Notes under the pieces: model-generated
Database searches by the model: none
What the model saw: only the letters and a program-made list of their open reading frames with translations
What the model was told of the DNA's origin: nothing
Translations under genes and position numbers: made by a program
Source: Oceanobacillus_B kapialis
Lineage (GTDB): Bacteria > Bacillota > Bacilli > Bacillales > Amphibacillaceae
Length of the DNA: 64,000 bases
Assembly: GCF_042685265.1 (NCBI RefSeq)
Contig: NZ_JBHUMX010000002.1
Strand: one strand, 5' to 3'
Shown: piece after piece, positions 53,215-63,165 of the stretch
How the letters are laid out: the number at the start of each line of letters is the position of its first letter
Position numbering within the stretch: position 1 is the stretch's first letter

Positions 53215-53373
53215 TTAGTAGCTGATAGATGTTATGAATGATACTGCTAGTATAAACACTAATAATAGAACAAGCAGGCATCCAACAGCAAAATGACTAG
53301 TTGATTCTCTATCTGAATCGTAAAATACAGCAAAGCAAATAATGATACCGACGATTATCGCTCCAATACTCAT
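53215..53373 (-). CDS. small membrane protein, 52 residues
   Basis: Starts MSIGAIIVGIIICFAVFYD, followed by a short polar loop (SDRESTSHF) and a second membrane helix (GCLLVLLLVFILAVSFI). A strong AGAAGGAGGG site lies before its ATG. It is downstream of radC in the same orientation. Not recognised. Confidence 0.68.
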   Translation of the reverse strand: MSIGAIIVGIIICFAVFYDSDRESTSHFAVGCLLVLLLVFILAVSFITSISY

Positions 53374-53418
53374 ATGGCATTTCCCTCCTTCTATTTTTGT
53401 TAGATGACATATAAGCTC

Positions 53419-54027
53419 CTAAAGGTATCCTTTTTCTTTTAAGCTGATAAAAGAGCCTGCCCCAATAACGACATGGTCCAATAATTCCACCCCTAACACT
53501 TTGCCAGCTTCAGTGAGTCTTTTTGTTACATGTACGTCTTCCTGGCTTGGAGATGGCGAACCAGATGGATGATTATGTGCCACAATAGCTGATGCACAGC
53601 TTCTTCTAATTAATTCTTTGAATGTTTCTCTGGGATGAACAATGCTAGAGTTTAGTGACCCAGTAAAAACGGTTTTCTTAAACATAATTTCATTCTTCGT
53701 ATTTAGCCCGAGAACTACAAATTCTTCACGTTGCAAATACTGCATATCTGATAGATATTCATACGCATCTTCAGGACTTCTAATGGTGAAACGTTCTTCT
53801 GCACAAACTGGATTTAATCTGGCTAAGCTTAGTGCGGAAACAATCTGTTGTGCTTTGACGTTACCAATACCTTTAATGGCTTGTAGTTCTTCCTCTGTAA
53901 CGTCTAGTAGTTCTTGAATAGAAGGATAGCGATTAAATAACTCAGACACGATGTAGCTGTCATCCTTTTCACGTAATGTGGTTGTTAATAATGATTGGAA
54001 AGTTGTTTTATCAATAAAGTTCTTCAT
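53419..54027 (-). CDS. radC: RadC family protein (JAB/MPN domain)
   Basis: 202 residues. An N-terminal helix-hairpin-helix (LQAIKGIGNVKAQQIVSAL) is followed by the MPN core with the metal-binding motif HNHPSGSPSPSQED. Such RadC proteins are shared by SCC and other elements, where they may act in element recombination; host RadC has no clear repair role. Good AAGGAGGAA site. A terminator on its strand precedes it (54050-54079), so it has its own promoter. Confidence 0.9.
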   Translation of the reverse strand: MKNFIDKTTFQSLLTTTLREKDDSYIVSELFNRYPSIQELLDVTEEELQAIKGIGNVKAQQIVSALSLARLNPVCAEERFTIRSPEDAYEYLSDMQYLQREEFVVLGLNTKNEIMFKKTVFTGSLNSSIVHPRETFKELIRRSCASAIVAHNHPSGSPSPSQEDVHVTKRLTEAGKVLGVELLDHVVIGAGSFISLKEKGYL

Positions 54028-54049
54028 TATAGTTTCCTCCTTAAAATAG

Positions 54050-54079
54050 AAAAAGGAGAGACTATTACAGCCTCTCCTT
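54050..54079 (-). terminator. terminator between the 54223 gene and radC
   Basis: AAGGAGAG pairs with CTCTCCTT; on the minus strand TTTTTC follows. Confidence 0.7.
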
Positions 54080-54222
54080 CTTGAACTTATTAGTTATTGT
54101 GTTAAACTTAAATAAATTGGTTAGGGCTCTGTATGAGCTCTTTTTTTGTGCATAAAAATAACCCATTAAATTGTCGTTCCAATGAGTTTGTCAGTGGTAT
54201 ATTCTATTATTCAACTTATCAT

Positions 54223-54936
54223 TCACCTCCTTGATTCACTTAACAGCAAAAGGTCTTGGATGAAAGTTGAAGCCTGTGTCTTTGATAGTTTTGAGCTGTG
54301 GTCCACTTCAAACATCATCTTCATCATTTCTCTTGCTGTGTCTGGATTCATTCCTAGTCCTTTTACTACTTCATGAATCTTTTTCAATTGACGCTGTGTA
54401 ATAGTTCCATCACCCCCTTTAAGTTCTGCTGATTTAGGCATATCTTCAATGTCCTGAGTAAAGATACCACTTGTAGTAGATACATTTAATACAGCATCGA
54501 CTAAAGCACGTTTCTTTGCTATCTTAAGCACAGTATTAACGATTGTGTAAGGACTTTGTTCGTTGTATTGTTCTTCTTTTGTATTCGATGAGCCGATACC
54601 TTCTGCAACCTTTTGTGTACTATTGGCTGGTGTTAAAGCTACACGCACTTCATAATGAAAGATGCCTTGTGCCCATTCTTCAAAACGATGATTTACTTCA
54701 TACTGAATCGTGAGCTTTAAATGCTGGCATATCTTTTCTGCTCCAGGTTTAAGTAAGGTTGGTTTGGAGTAACCTGTTACCTTACCATAATCAATTCCTT
54801 CTACCATTTGTTCCTCAATGAATTTTGCTAGATATTTACCTGTCTTTCTGGCATCTGGTAATGAGTTAGTAATACCTGTATCAAGCGGTTGCTCGTGTTG
54901 AGCTAACGTGACCATATTGCTCTGCTTTCTAGACAC
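54223..54936 (-). CDS. putative mobile-element recombination protein, GTG start
   Basis: 237 residues if begun at GTG 54936, which has AAAGGAGG 7 nt upstream; an ATG six codons earlier lies in that site. The piece EEQMVEGIDYGKVTGYSKPTLLKPGAEKICQHL is of a type known from phage proteins linked to single-strand annealing modules. No motif gives activity directly. It overlaps the 89-residue gene upstream by 8 nt. Confidence 0.6.
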   Translation of the reverse strand: MSRKQSNMVTLAQHEQPLDTGITNSLPDARKTGKYLAKFIEEQMVEGIDYGKVTGYSKPTLLKPGAEKICQHLKLTIQYEVNHRFEEWAQGIFHYEVRVALTPANSTQKVAEGIGSSNTKEEQYNEQSPYTIVNTVLKIAKKRALVDAVLNVSTTSGIFTQDIEDMPKSAELKGGDGTITQRQLKKIHEVVKGLGMNPDTAREMMKMMFEVDHSSKLSKTQASTFIQDLLLLSESRR

Positions 54937-55198
54937 TCTTAATCCTCCTTTCATTGACTAAACGGTTGTTTTGTAATTGGTAGAAATGCACTTGTTTTCT
55001 TAATCCATTGCCGTTTTTTTCGGTTACATACTTAACCACTTCTTCCAGTTCCTCTAGGCTTGGAATCGTCACTTTCATTCCACAGCACCATAGTCCATTA
55101 CATTGTGTTGAGTTGACCATGCTTACCATTAAGAAACCAGTCCAATAACCTTTATACTGAATTTCATTGGCGACGGTCCTTTTATCCTGACTTAACAT
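54929..55198 (-). CDS. hypothetical protein, 89 residues
   Basis: Begins at ATG 55198 (RBS AGGAGGTGAG), MLSQDKRTVANEIQYK. It has a CNGLWCCGMKV segment with three cysteines and a helical tail IPSLEELEEVVKYV. It is coupled to the next gene by overlap. Not recognised; probably part of the same recombination or element module. Confidence 0.68.
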   Translation of the reverse strand: MLSQDKRTVANEIQYKGYWTGFLMVSMVNSTQCNGLWCCGMKVTIPSLEELEEVVKYVTEKNGNGLRKQVHFYQLQNNRLVNERRIKSV

Positions 55199-55223
55199 AT
55201 TCTCACCTCCTTTCAATTCAAAT

Positions 55224-55246
55224 AAAAAAGCCTCTATGAAAGAGGC
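55224..55246 (-). terminator. terminator hairpin in the leader of the 55198 gene
   Basis: GCCTCT/AGAGGC stem (55230-55246) followed on the minus strand by T6. It sits 26 nt upstream of the gene it would precede, so it may end an antisense or leader transcript (attenuator) rather than a gene. Confidence 0.55.
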
Positions 55247-55366
55247 GGTGGGCTGTAAACAAATCCAATTGGTAATCATCCATACATTACTTGGGGTTGG
55301 ATTTTTTGCGTAAATTTCATTCTTATAAGGGAATTATCTGTCAATTTAGGCTCGATTCTATCTATT

Positions 55367-55395
55367 TTGACCTAAATTTGATATATTTGTAATAT
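55367..55395 (+). promoter_or_regulatory. hsdM promoter
   Basis: TTGACC (55367-55372) and TAATAT (55390-55395) are 17 bp apart, 31 bp before the hsdM start. An inverted repeat AATTTAGG...CCTAAATT (55343-55378) overlaps its -35 and may be an operator. Confidence 0.65.
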
Positions 55396-55425
55396 AGGTA
55401 AAAAGAAATATATGGGGGTAAAGCA

Positions 55426-56910
55426 ATGTCTAAGTTGACGTTACAACAATTAGAATCACATTTATGGGAATCAGCAAATATCTTAAGAGGAAGTATTGAT
55501 TCTTCAGATTATAAAAATTACATATTTGGTTTGTTGTTTTTAAAAAGATTAAGTGATGTTTTTATCGAAACTGCTAAAGAAATAGAACGGGAAGAAAATG
55601 ATGATTACGGATGGTATGACCGTGATGAACACCAATTCTTTGTTCCAGAACGGGCTCGCTGGACACATATTCAAATTCAAACACAAGATATCGGTAATGC
55701 AATTAATAAGTCCTTTGAGGCATTAGAAGAAGAAAATCCATCATTAGATGGTGTGTTAGCAAATATTGATTTTAATGACAAAGATAAATTACCTGATAAG
55801 TTACTAATGCAGCTAATTCAACATTTCTCATCCATTGATTTAAGAAATGTGAATCTATCGGAACCAGACATGTTAGGTCGTGCTTATGAATATTTAATTA
55901 AACAATTTGCCGATGATGCTGGAAAAAAAGGTGGCGAATTCTATACACCTACAAAAGTCGTAGAACTGATTGTTAACTTGATTAAACCTGAAGAAGGGAT
56001 GCGGGTATGCGACCCAACGGTTGGTTCTGGTGGTATGCTTGTTCAATCAGTGGATTACATAAAAGCACAAGGTGGCGATGCACGTAATTTAACTTTGCAT
56101 GGTCAAGAGCGAAACTTAAATACATGGGCAATTTGTAAAATGAATCTTTTATTGCATGGTTTAAGTGACCACAGAATTGAGCGTGGAGATACGATACGTG
56201 AGCCAAAGCTATTAGGTGATGATAAAGAATTGCTTTTATATGACAGAGTAATTGCTAACCCACCTTTTTCATTAAAGAATTGGGGAAGAGAAGAAGCTGA
56301 AGCAGACGAATATGGACGTTTCCGTTTTGGTATTCCACCTAAAAATGCTGGAGACTATGGTTTTGTTCAACACATGGTTTCGACACTAAACCATGAAGGT
56401 AAAGCTGGAGTGGTTATGCCACATGGCGTATTATTCCGTGGTGGTGCAGAAGGGAAAATTCGTGAAGGGCTGTTAAAAGAAGACTTAGTTGAAGCTGTTA
56501 TAGGATTGCCATCGAATCTTTTCTATGGAACAGGTATTCCAGCTTGTATCTTAGTATTAAATCGCAAAAAGGCAGAAAATCAGAAAGGTAAAGTTTTTAT
56601 TTTAGATGGTTCCAAAGACTATCATGAGGGTAAAAACCAAAACGTTCTTCGGAGCAAAGATATAGATAGTATTGTTCAAGCTTATGATGCGTGGAAGGAC
56701 CAAGATAAATATTGTCGAGTCGTTGACTTAAAAGAAATTGAAGAAAATGACTATAACTTAAACATTGCCCGTTACATTGATACGACAGAAGAGGAAGAAG
56801 AAATTAATGTTCAAGCAGCGTTAATTGATTTGAAGAAATTAGAGCAAGAACGTGATGAAATAGAGGATAAGATGTATGGGTATTTGAAGGAGTTGGGGTA
56901 TGGTGAGTAA
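55426..56910 (+). CDS. hsdM: type I restriction-modification methyltransferase HsdM
   Basis: 494-residue N6-adenine methyltransferase subunit. SAM motif DPTVGSGGML (196-205) and catalytic NPPF (278-281) are present, plus the N-terminal HsdM helical domain (LESHLWESANILRGSIDSSDYKNYIFGLLFLKRLSD). With HsdS it methylates the target sequence; with HsdR as well it restricts unmodified DNA. Its stop overlaps hsdS. Confidence 0.96.
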   Translation: MSKLTLQQLESHLWESANILRGSIDSSDYKNYIFGLLFLKRLSDVFIETAKEIEREENDDYGWYDRDEHQFFVPERARWTHIQIQTQDIGNAINKSFEALEEENPSLDGVLANIDFNDKDKLPDKLLMQLIQHFSSIDLRNVNLSEPDMLGRAYEYLIKQFADDAGKKGGEFYTPTKVVELIVNLIKPEEGMRVCDPTVGSGGMLVQSVDYIKAQGGDARNLTLHGQERNLNTWAICKMNLLLHGLSDHRIERGDTIREPKLLGDDKELLLYDRVIANPPFSLKNWGREEAEADEYGRFRFGIPPKNAGDYGFVQHMVSTLNHEGKAGVVMPHGVLFRGGAEGKIREGLLKEDLVEAVIGLPSNLFYGTGIPACILVLNRKKAENQKGKVFILDGSKDYHEGKNQNVLRSKDIDSIVQAYDAWKDQDKYCRVVDLKEIEENDYNLNIARYIDTTEEEEEINVQAALIDLKKLEQERDEIEDKMYGYLKELGYGE

Positions 56911-58216
56911 ATTTAAGACAACCGAATATGGACCAATCCCAACTGATTGGGACATTAAAGAAATTAAAAATATAGCAGATGATACTAAAGATAATTCTTT
57001 TATAGATGGTGATTGGATAGAATCAGAGTATATAGAAAATGAGGGCATTCGCTTAATCCAAACTGGAAATATAGGTTTAGGTTTTTTTAAAGATAAGTCA
57101 TCAAAAAAATTCATCTCAGAAAAAACTTTTAAGAAACTTAAATGTAAAGAGGTAAAAGAAGGCGACATATTAATTTGTCGACTAGCTGACCCAATTGGTC
57201 GTTCATGTGTAGTACCTAACCTTGGTTCCAAAAATATTACTTCGGTTGATGTAGCCATTTTACGCCCTAAGAATTCGTATTACGACATACTTTATGTTAA
57301 TTATTCGCTTAACTCATCTAAAACTCTGAATAAAGTTAGTTCTTTTGCTTCTGGTACTACTAGGCAAAGAATAAGCAGAAAAAATTTAGGTACTATACGA
57401 ATCCCTGTACCTCCTATAAAAGAGCAACAAAAAATCGCAGCAATCCTAACCTCAGTCGATGAAGTAATTGAAAAGACAGAACAAATCATCGAACAAACAG
57501 AGAGGGTAAAAAAAGGATTAATGCAACAGTTGTTTACGAAGGGGATTGGACATGATGAATTTATATGGACAAAGATAGGGAAAATACCGAAAACATGGAA
57601 GGTAGTAAGGTTATCTGAAATTTTCGTGAGAGTTAGAACAAAGAATGATTTAATTGAAGATTATCCAGTATTAACTATTGCGGCAAAAGAAGGTTTAGTT
57701 AATCAAAAAAAACGGTTTAATAAAGTTATAGCTGGTAAAAGTTTAGATAAGTATATCAAACTTGAAAAAGGACAGTTTGCTTATAATAGGGGTAATTCGA
57801 AAACATATCCATTTGGTGCAATTTATAAGCTGAAAGCATATGATAAAGCACTTGTACCATTTGTTTATTATTGTTTTGATAAAAAAGATAATGTAGATAT
57901 TGATACAGATTTTTATCAATATTACTTTTTATCTCATAAAATTGATAGACAATTAAGACGAATAATTACATCTAGTGCTAGGCAAGACGGGTTAATGAAT
58001 ATAAATTTTGATGAATTTTTTAAGACAAAAGTAATTTTACCTACATTAGAAGAGCAAAAAGAAATAACATCAATTTTAAAATCTCAAGATGACAAATTAT
58101 CATGTGAAAAAAACAAATTAAATTATTTAAAGAAAGTTAAACAAGGCCTTATGCAACAACTTCTAACAGGCAAAGTTCGTGTTCCAATAGATGATAACGA
58201 GGAGGTTCCGTCATGA
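56900..58216 (+). CDS. hsdS: type I specificity subunit HsdS
   Basis: 438 residues with two target-recognition domains (about 1-165 and 215-385), each followed by a conserved helical spacer: KIAAILTSVDEVIEKTEQII and a C-terminal KEITSILKSQDDKL. Both spacers end in KKGLMQQL or KQGLMQQL. Each recognition domain reads half of a bipartite DNA site. It overlaps hsdM by 11 nt and hsdR by 4 nt. No second hsdS or inverted partial copy was seen. Confidence 0.94.
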   Translation: MVSKFKTTEYGPIPTDWDIKEIKNIADDTKDNSFIDGDWIESEYIENEGIRLIQTGNIGLGFFKDKSSKKFISEKTFKKLKCKEVKEGDILICRLADPIGRSCVVPNLGSKNITSVDVAILRPKNSYYDILYVNYSLNSSKTLNKVSSFASGTTRQRISRKNLGTIRIPVPPIKEQQKIAAILTSVDEVIEKTEQIIEQTERVKKGLMQQLFTKGIGHDEFIWTKIGKIPKTWKVVRLSEIFVRVRTKNDLIEDYPVLTIAAKEGLVNQKKRFNKVIAGKSLDKYIKLEKGQFAYNRGNSKTYPFGAIYKLKAYDKALVPFVYYCFDKKDNVDIDTDFYQYYFLSHKIDRQLRRIITSSARQDGLMNINFDEFFKTKVILPTLEEQKEITSILKSQDDKLSCEKNKLNYLKKVKQGLMQQLLTGKVRVPIDDNEEVPS

Positions 58217-61158
58217 GTGAAGCGCAAGCTTGGAATGAAGAGACGTTAGTGGAAAATCGAATGATGGACCAACTTCAGAAGCTTGGCTACACGTATGTAC
58301 ATGGAACGGAACTAGATAAAGAACGGACTTCTCAAACAGAAGTTGTCTTAAAAGGTCGTCTACAAGAAACCATTCAGAGCTTGAATCCATGGATTAATGA
58401 AAACAACTTAAATAGAGTTGTTCGCACCATTACACATATGGAAGCAACAAGTGTAATGGAAGCGAATCAACAATTTCATGAGCTGCTCATTAACCAGTTA
58501 TCGGTTCAGCAGGATGTTGGAAGTGGACGAAAAAACCAAACGGTAAAATTGATTGATTTTGACAATATTGAAAGCAACGACTTTATTATCACTAGTCAAT
58601 TCAGTTATACTCATGCGAACGACACGATTCGTCCTGATATTATGTTGTATGTGAATGGACTGCCATTAGTCGTAATCGAATGTAAGAGTCCAGCTCTACC
58701 ACCTGATGAACAAATCGGCCAAGGGGTCAAGCAGTTACGTCGCTACCAACAAGAGAACGAAGCACTTTTTCATTACAATCAATTTGTCATTGCAACAAGT
58801 AATGACCGTGCAAAAGTGGGAACTATTGGTGCTAAAGCACAACATTATAGTGCTTGGAAAGAACCATATCCTTTATCCGTTCAGGAAATAGGTGGGAACC
58901 CAACGGCCCAAGATATTTTAACTACAGGAATATTAGATAAAGAGAGACTTTTTGATATTATTTTAAACTTTATTGTTTATGAACCAGAAGATGGGCGAGT
59001 AATCAAAAAAATGGCTCGATATCAGCAGTATAGAGCTGTAAATAAAGCAGTAGAACGAATCCTAACTGGTGAACACCCACAAGCTCGTGGTGGTGTTGTA
59101 TGGGCAACTCAGGGGTCTGGTAAATCATTATCCATGGTTTTTTTATCAATGAAGTTACGCCGTTTGAAACAGTTAGAAAACCCTGTGATTGTTGTTGTCA
59201 CGGATAGACAAGATTTAGATGCGCAAATAACAGCTACCTTTAAACGGTGTGGATTCCCGAATCCGAAACAAGCGGAGTCTGTAGAAGAACTCCAAAAGTT
59301 ACTACAACAAGGTCCAGGTTCAACAGTGATGACATTAGTACAGAAATTCCAAACAGAAGACGATGAAGAATACCCATTACTGACGGATTCAGAAAACGTC
59401 ATTGTGTTAGTTGATGAGTCGCACCGTTCTCAGTACAGTTCGTTAGCAATGAATATGCGCATTGGCTTACCAAATGCTACATATATTGGGTTTACTGGAA
59501 CCCCGATTGATAAAGAAGATAAAAGTACGGTTCGAACCTTTGGCACGTATATTGATAAGTATCCAATCGAAAAAGCGGTACAAGATGGAGCTACCGTTCC
59601 TATCTTTTACGAAGCTCGATTGGTTGATTTACATGTCCAAGGGGAAACGATTGATACATTATTTGACCGTTTCTTCCGTGATTATTCGGATGAAGATAAA
59701 GAACGAATTAAACAAAAATATGTGACAGAAGAAGCGCTAACCGCATCACCTAAAAGGCTTAAAACCGTTGTCCTTGATATGATAGAGCATTATGAGCAAC
59801 ATATTCAGCCAAACGGATTTAAAGCCCAAATTGTTTCCGTATCTCGTCAAGCAGCTGTTGCTTATAAAAAATTAATGGATGAACTCAGTGATTATGAATC
59901 AGCAGTTATCATTTCAAGTGGTCATAACGATTCAGAGGAAATGAAACAATATGGCATATCACGAGCGGAGGAAAAAGAACTTATCCAACGCTTTAAGAAA
60001 CCATTAGATGAAGACCCATTAGCCTTTTTAATTGTATGCGATAAATTGTTAACAGGGTTTGATGCACCGATTGAACAAGTGATGTACTTAGACAAACCTT
60101 TAAAGGAACATAACTTGCTTCAAGCTATTGCTAGAACGAACCGAACGTATGATAAAAAGACACACGGACTAATTGTTGATTATTATGGTGTATCGCAATT
60201 TTTAGAAGAAGCATTGGGTATTTTCCATGAAGAAGATATTAAAGGAGCTATGCACCATGTAGATGAAGAGTTACCACGATTACAATCTCGTCATCGCCGA
60301 GTGATGCAATTCTTTGATTATATTAATAAGAGTGACCTTGAAGCTTGTTTGAAGGTGCTAGAACCAGAAGATGTTCGTAATAAGTTTGATACAGCCTTTA
60401 AGAGGTTTTCGGAAAGCATGGATATGGTGATGCCTAGTCCGAAAGCGAAAGCTTATGTTGATGATTTGAAATGGCTAGGTAAAGTTCGAAAACTGGCAAA
60501 GTCTCGTTACTATGTCGATGATGGCACTATGGATATATCCGATTGTGGTGGAAAGGTACGTGAACTTATTGAGGAATATGTATATGCATCAACACCTGAG
60601 ATTCTTTTTGAGCCAGTAAATATTCTGACAAACAAATTTGATGAAAAGCTAGATGAATTGAAAACACCAGAAGCTAAAGCAGCTGAAATGGAGCATGCCA
60701 TTAAGCATGAAATTAGAATCAAGTTAGATGAGAACCCAGTCAAATATACCTCATTAAGAGAACGATTAGAACAACTAATCGAACAACGTAAAGCACGCCA
60801 ATTAACGATTGAAGAACTTCTAGAAGAATACCATGCTATGAGAGAAGAAATGATGGACATGGAACAAGAAAGTCAATCTTTTGGGCTAAAGGATGCCAAG
60901 CAGTTACCGTTTTATCAGTTACTAGAACATCAAATTCCAGTTGAAATGGAACAAGAAAGTTTAAGAGATTTAACTGAGATTATAACAGATATTATTCAAG
61001 CCAATGCAGTGATAGATTGGATAGAAAAAGAAGACGTGAAACGTGAAATGCGAAAGAAATTGAAGAAACAACTTAGAGCAAGCTCCGTTCCTAATAAGCA
61101 AGTTGAACAAGTGGCTAGGCAATTGATGGAACTGGGAGAGGTTCATTATAAGTCTTGA
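58213..61158 (+). CDS. hsdR: type I restriction endonuclease subunit HsdR
   Basis: 981 residues. An N-terminal PD-(D/E)xK nuclease (Asp142, Glu156, Lys158 in RPDIML and VVIECKSP), then SF2 helicase motifs: Walker A GSGKS (301-305), DESH, FTGTPID and QAIARTNRT; the C-terminal third is the helical part that binds HsdM/S. The enzyme moves DNA and cleaves far from the recognition site. It is full length, with no frame break. A terminator follows. Confidence 0.95.
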   Translation: MSEAQAWNEETLVENRMMDQLQKLGYTYVHGTELDKERTSQTEVVLKGRLQETIQSLNPWINENNLNRVVRTITHMEATSVMEANQQFHELLINQLSVQQDVGSGRKNQTVKLIDFDNIESNDFIITSQFSYTHANDTIRPDIMLYVNGLPLVVIECKSPALPPDEQIGQGVKQLRRYQQENEALFHYNQFVIATSNDRAKVGTIGAKAQHYSAWKEPYPLSVQEIGGNPTAQDILTTGILDKERLFDIILNFIVYEPEDGRVIKKMARYQQYRAVNKAVERILTGEHPQARGGVVWATQGSGKSLSMVFLSMKLRRLKQLENPVIVVVTDRQDLDAQITATFKRCGFPNPKQAESVEELQKLLQQGPGSTVMTLVQKFQTEDDEEYPLLTDSENVIVLVDESHRSQYSSLAMNMRIGLPNATYIGFTGTPIDKEDKSTVRTFGTYIDKYPIEKAVQDGATVPIFYEARLVDLHVQGETIDTLFDRFFRDYSDEDKERIKQKYVTEEALTASPKRLKTVVLDMIEHYEQHIQPNGFKAQIVSVSRQAAVAYKKLMDELSDYESAVIISSGHNDSEEMKQYGISRAEEKELIQRFKKPLDEDPLAFLIVCDKLLTGFDAPIEQVMYLDKPLKEHNLLQAIARTNRTYDKKTHGLIVDYYGVSQFLEEALGIFHEEDIKGAMHHVDEELPRLQSRHRRVMQFFDYINKSDLEACLKVLEPEDVRNKFDTAFKRFSESMDMVMPSPKAKAYVDDLKWLGKVRKLAKSRYYVDDGTMDISDCGGKVRELIEEYVYASTPEILFEPVNILTNKFDEKLDELKTPEAKAAEMEHAIKHEIRIKLDENPVKYTSLRERLEQLIEQRKARQLTIEELLEEYHAMREEMMDMEQESQSFGLKDAKQLPFYQLLEHQIPVEMEQESLRDLTEIITDIIQANAVIDWIEKEDVKREMRKKLKKQLRASSVPNKQVEQVARQLMELGEVHYKS

Positions 61159-61173
61159 TTAACAACAACTAGA

Positions 61174-61212
61174 AGGCATAACATCATGGAAGGGTGTTAT
61201 GCCTCTATTTAT
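61174..61212 (+). terminator. terminator after hsdR
   Basis: AGGCATAACA (61174-61183) pairs with TGTTATGCCT (61195-61204), followed by CTATTT. Confidence 0.75.
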
Positions 61213-61229
61213 AGGAGGGAATAAGGTTA

Positions 61230-61502
61230 ATGGATAAAAAGAATAGGACAAGCTGTCGAGATGAAATGTTACAGGTAGTAAAGCAACTTGTGAAAACAAA
61301 AGGAAAAAATGAATTTTCTACACAAGAGGTCCTGGATGAAATGAGAAGTGCTGGAACCTCTTATAAGGAGTCTACTATCCGCACCCATCTGACAAGTAGA
61401 TGTTGTGTTGGGGCTAAACAACACCATCAAACCGTATATGGTGATTACGTACGTATCGGGCATGGTCTTTATGCCTTGGTGCATTTATCCGATGCTATGT
61501 AA
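61230..61502 (+). CDS. small winged-helix-like protein, DUF7669-like
   Basis: 90 residues with the pattern FSTQEVLDEMRSAGTSYKESTIRTHLTSRCCVGAKQHH, then GDYVRIGHGLYAL. It is a winged-helix-like motif often found as a separate small protein or fused to restriction enzymes. RBS AGGAGGG. Its 3' end overlaps the convergent metallopeptidase gene by 18 nt. Its place directly after hsdR suggests a role with that system. Confidence 0.7.
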   Translation: MDKKNRTSCRDEMLQVVKQLVKTKGKNEFSTQEVLDEMRSAGTSYKESTIRTHLTSRCCVGAKQHHQTVYGDYVRIGHGLYALVHLSDAM

Positions 61503-62213
61503 TTCAGTACCATGTACACGCAACCATTCTTTAGTTTCTTTATAATGAGGAAGGTTGGTTCTGACAAGCCGCCAAAATCTATCATTATGCTCAGGAACAA
61601 TTAGATGAGCTAACTCATGCACGATAATATAATCAATTACTCGTGAGGGTGCCATCACAATGCGCCAATTTAGATAGATATCACCATTTGGGGTGCACGT
61701 CCCCCATCGTTTATGTTGTGTTTTTAACTGTAAAGAACGAGGTTTAACACCTAGCATGGATTGGTACTCTTTTGCTCGCTCATTAATTTTTTTTAATCCA
61801 TATTGTCGGTACCATTCAATCAGTTTTTGCTCGAGCTGATGTTGGATACGTTCTTGAGACCATTCACGAGGAACAGTTGCAATAAATCGTCCTTGCTTAA
61901 ATTGAAATGAAGTGTTTGGTACTGGTTCTTTATATACTTTGAGTCGATAATGGCGACCTAAATAAGGCAGTTTTTCACCACTGACGAACTCCTTGGGTTG
62001 AACTTTTGTGTTAACTTCGTTTAGTTCCAAGAGCTTTTGACTAATCCAAGGTGCTTTACGTTTGATGATTTGAACTAGTTTTGCTTCATCAATATCATCT
62101 GGTGTGAATACTTCGACTCCATTAACTAGGTCGATTGATATTTTAACGTCTTTTCTAGTTTGTTTATAATGACAGTAATGTATTGTAGTTGTACCGTAAT
62201 TAATAATAGGCAT
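61485..62213 (-). CDS. YgjP/SprT-like metallopeptidase (DUF45)
   Basis: 242 residues. The zinc motif HELAHLIVPEHNDRFW has the HExxH and a third His; KRWGTCTPNGDIYLNWRIVMAP before it is typical for the YgjP family. Such proteins often sit beside type I restriction genes; function unproven. RBS AAGGAGC before the ATG. Confidence 0.88.
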   Translation of the reverse strand: MPIINYGTTTIHYCHYKQTRKDVKISIDLVNGVEVFTPDDIDEAKLVQIIKRKAPWISQKLLELNEVNTKVQPKEFVSGEKLPYLGRHYRLKVYKEPVPNTSFQFKQGRFIATVPREWSQERIQHQLEQKLIEWYRQYGLKKINERAKEYQSMLGVKPRSLQLKTQHKRWGTCTPNGDIYLNWRIVMAPSRVIDYIIVHELAHLIVPEHNDRFWRLVRTNLPHYKETKEWLRVHGTELHSIG

Positions 62214-62434
62214 ATTATGCTCCTTCTTTCAATTAATCATTTTACATTGATTTTAACTTTACGACAATTTTTTGATTGCAAATCTATGGGCTGAAGTAGC
62301 AAGAAATGAAAATTCACATATATTCATCGGTTTTATCTTAAAACAAATTCAAAACTAAACAAGCATGATTTAGAGTATTATCGAATTGAGTTTACCAGGG
62401 GGGAATTACTATTAAAGGACTAACTTTTGAGCAA

Positions 62435-63055
62435 ATGATTTATTTAACCTTAGTTACTGCTCTTATAACACTTATATTTAATACAATATTTCATTGGTTA
62501 AAAAATAAATTTGATTGGTTTACAGATAAAAAAAAGTTCCAAAGAGAGTATTTCTATTCACAGTTAAGGGAGCTATATTTGCCTTTATATGCGATTGTAG
62601 CGCAATCTGAGTATCTAAGAAAATTTCATCATTTAGACCATATACCTTTTAATGAGATACCATTTGTAGAAATTAAAAAAGAAAGAACAAGTAGTAGATT
62701 TGATATGAAAAATGGGAAATTTGAAAGAGAAAAAGTAGATATAGAAGATGTAATAACTGAATTCAATAAAGAAGAAATAATAAAAAGAGTAATAGATAAA
62801 TCAGAGTTTGCATCACAGGAACTACTAAAATTAGCTGTTGCTTATCGTTATGTCCATAAACACTATCAAGATGAAACAATAATTAAAGAACAACTCGATA
62901 AATATCAAACACAAGAATTAGAACTCATTAAAAGGATAGTTAAAAAAATTGTGCATGAAACTAACTATAAGCTAAAATTTTGCCATATGGAATACAATAA
63001 AGATGAATTAAAAAAATCGATAATGTTATATGATATCAATAATAATTTAAAGTAA
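62435..63055 (+). CDS. membrane-anchored protein of unknown function
   Basis: 206 residues from the first ATG. The first 20 residues are a transmembrane helix (MIYLTLVTALITLIFNTIF), and the rest is a basic, helical cytoplasmic region. The ATG has no good ribosome site, whereas AGGGGGG lies 7 nt before an in-frame ATT at 62411, so translation may begin there with MKGLTFEQ. It precedes the DUF6414-like gene in the same direction. Family not recognised. Confidence 0.62.
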   Translation: MIYLTLVTALITLIFNTIFHWLKNKFDWFTDKKKFQREYFYSQLRELYLPLYAIVAQSEYLRKFHHLDHIPFNEIPFVEIKKERTSSRFDMKNGKFEREKVDIEDVITEFNKEEIIKRVIDKSEFASQELLKLAVAYRYVHKHYQDETIIKEQLDKYQTQELELIKRIVKKIVHETNYKLKFCHMEYNKDELKKSIMLYDINNNLK

Positions 63056-63165
63056 ATGTTTAGGTAAATTATAGATGCCATTTAGAATTGCAACATTTAA
63101 CGTTAAATAAACCGAAACAGAAAGCTGTTAAATCTGTATAGTAATTATTTTGGAGGGGATTTCAA

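Noticed and set aside
56900..58216. Phase-variable hsdS arrangement
   Set aside because: Only one hsdS gene was seen, with no inverted partial copy or recombinase next to it.
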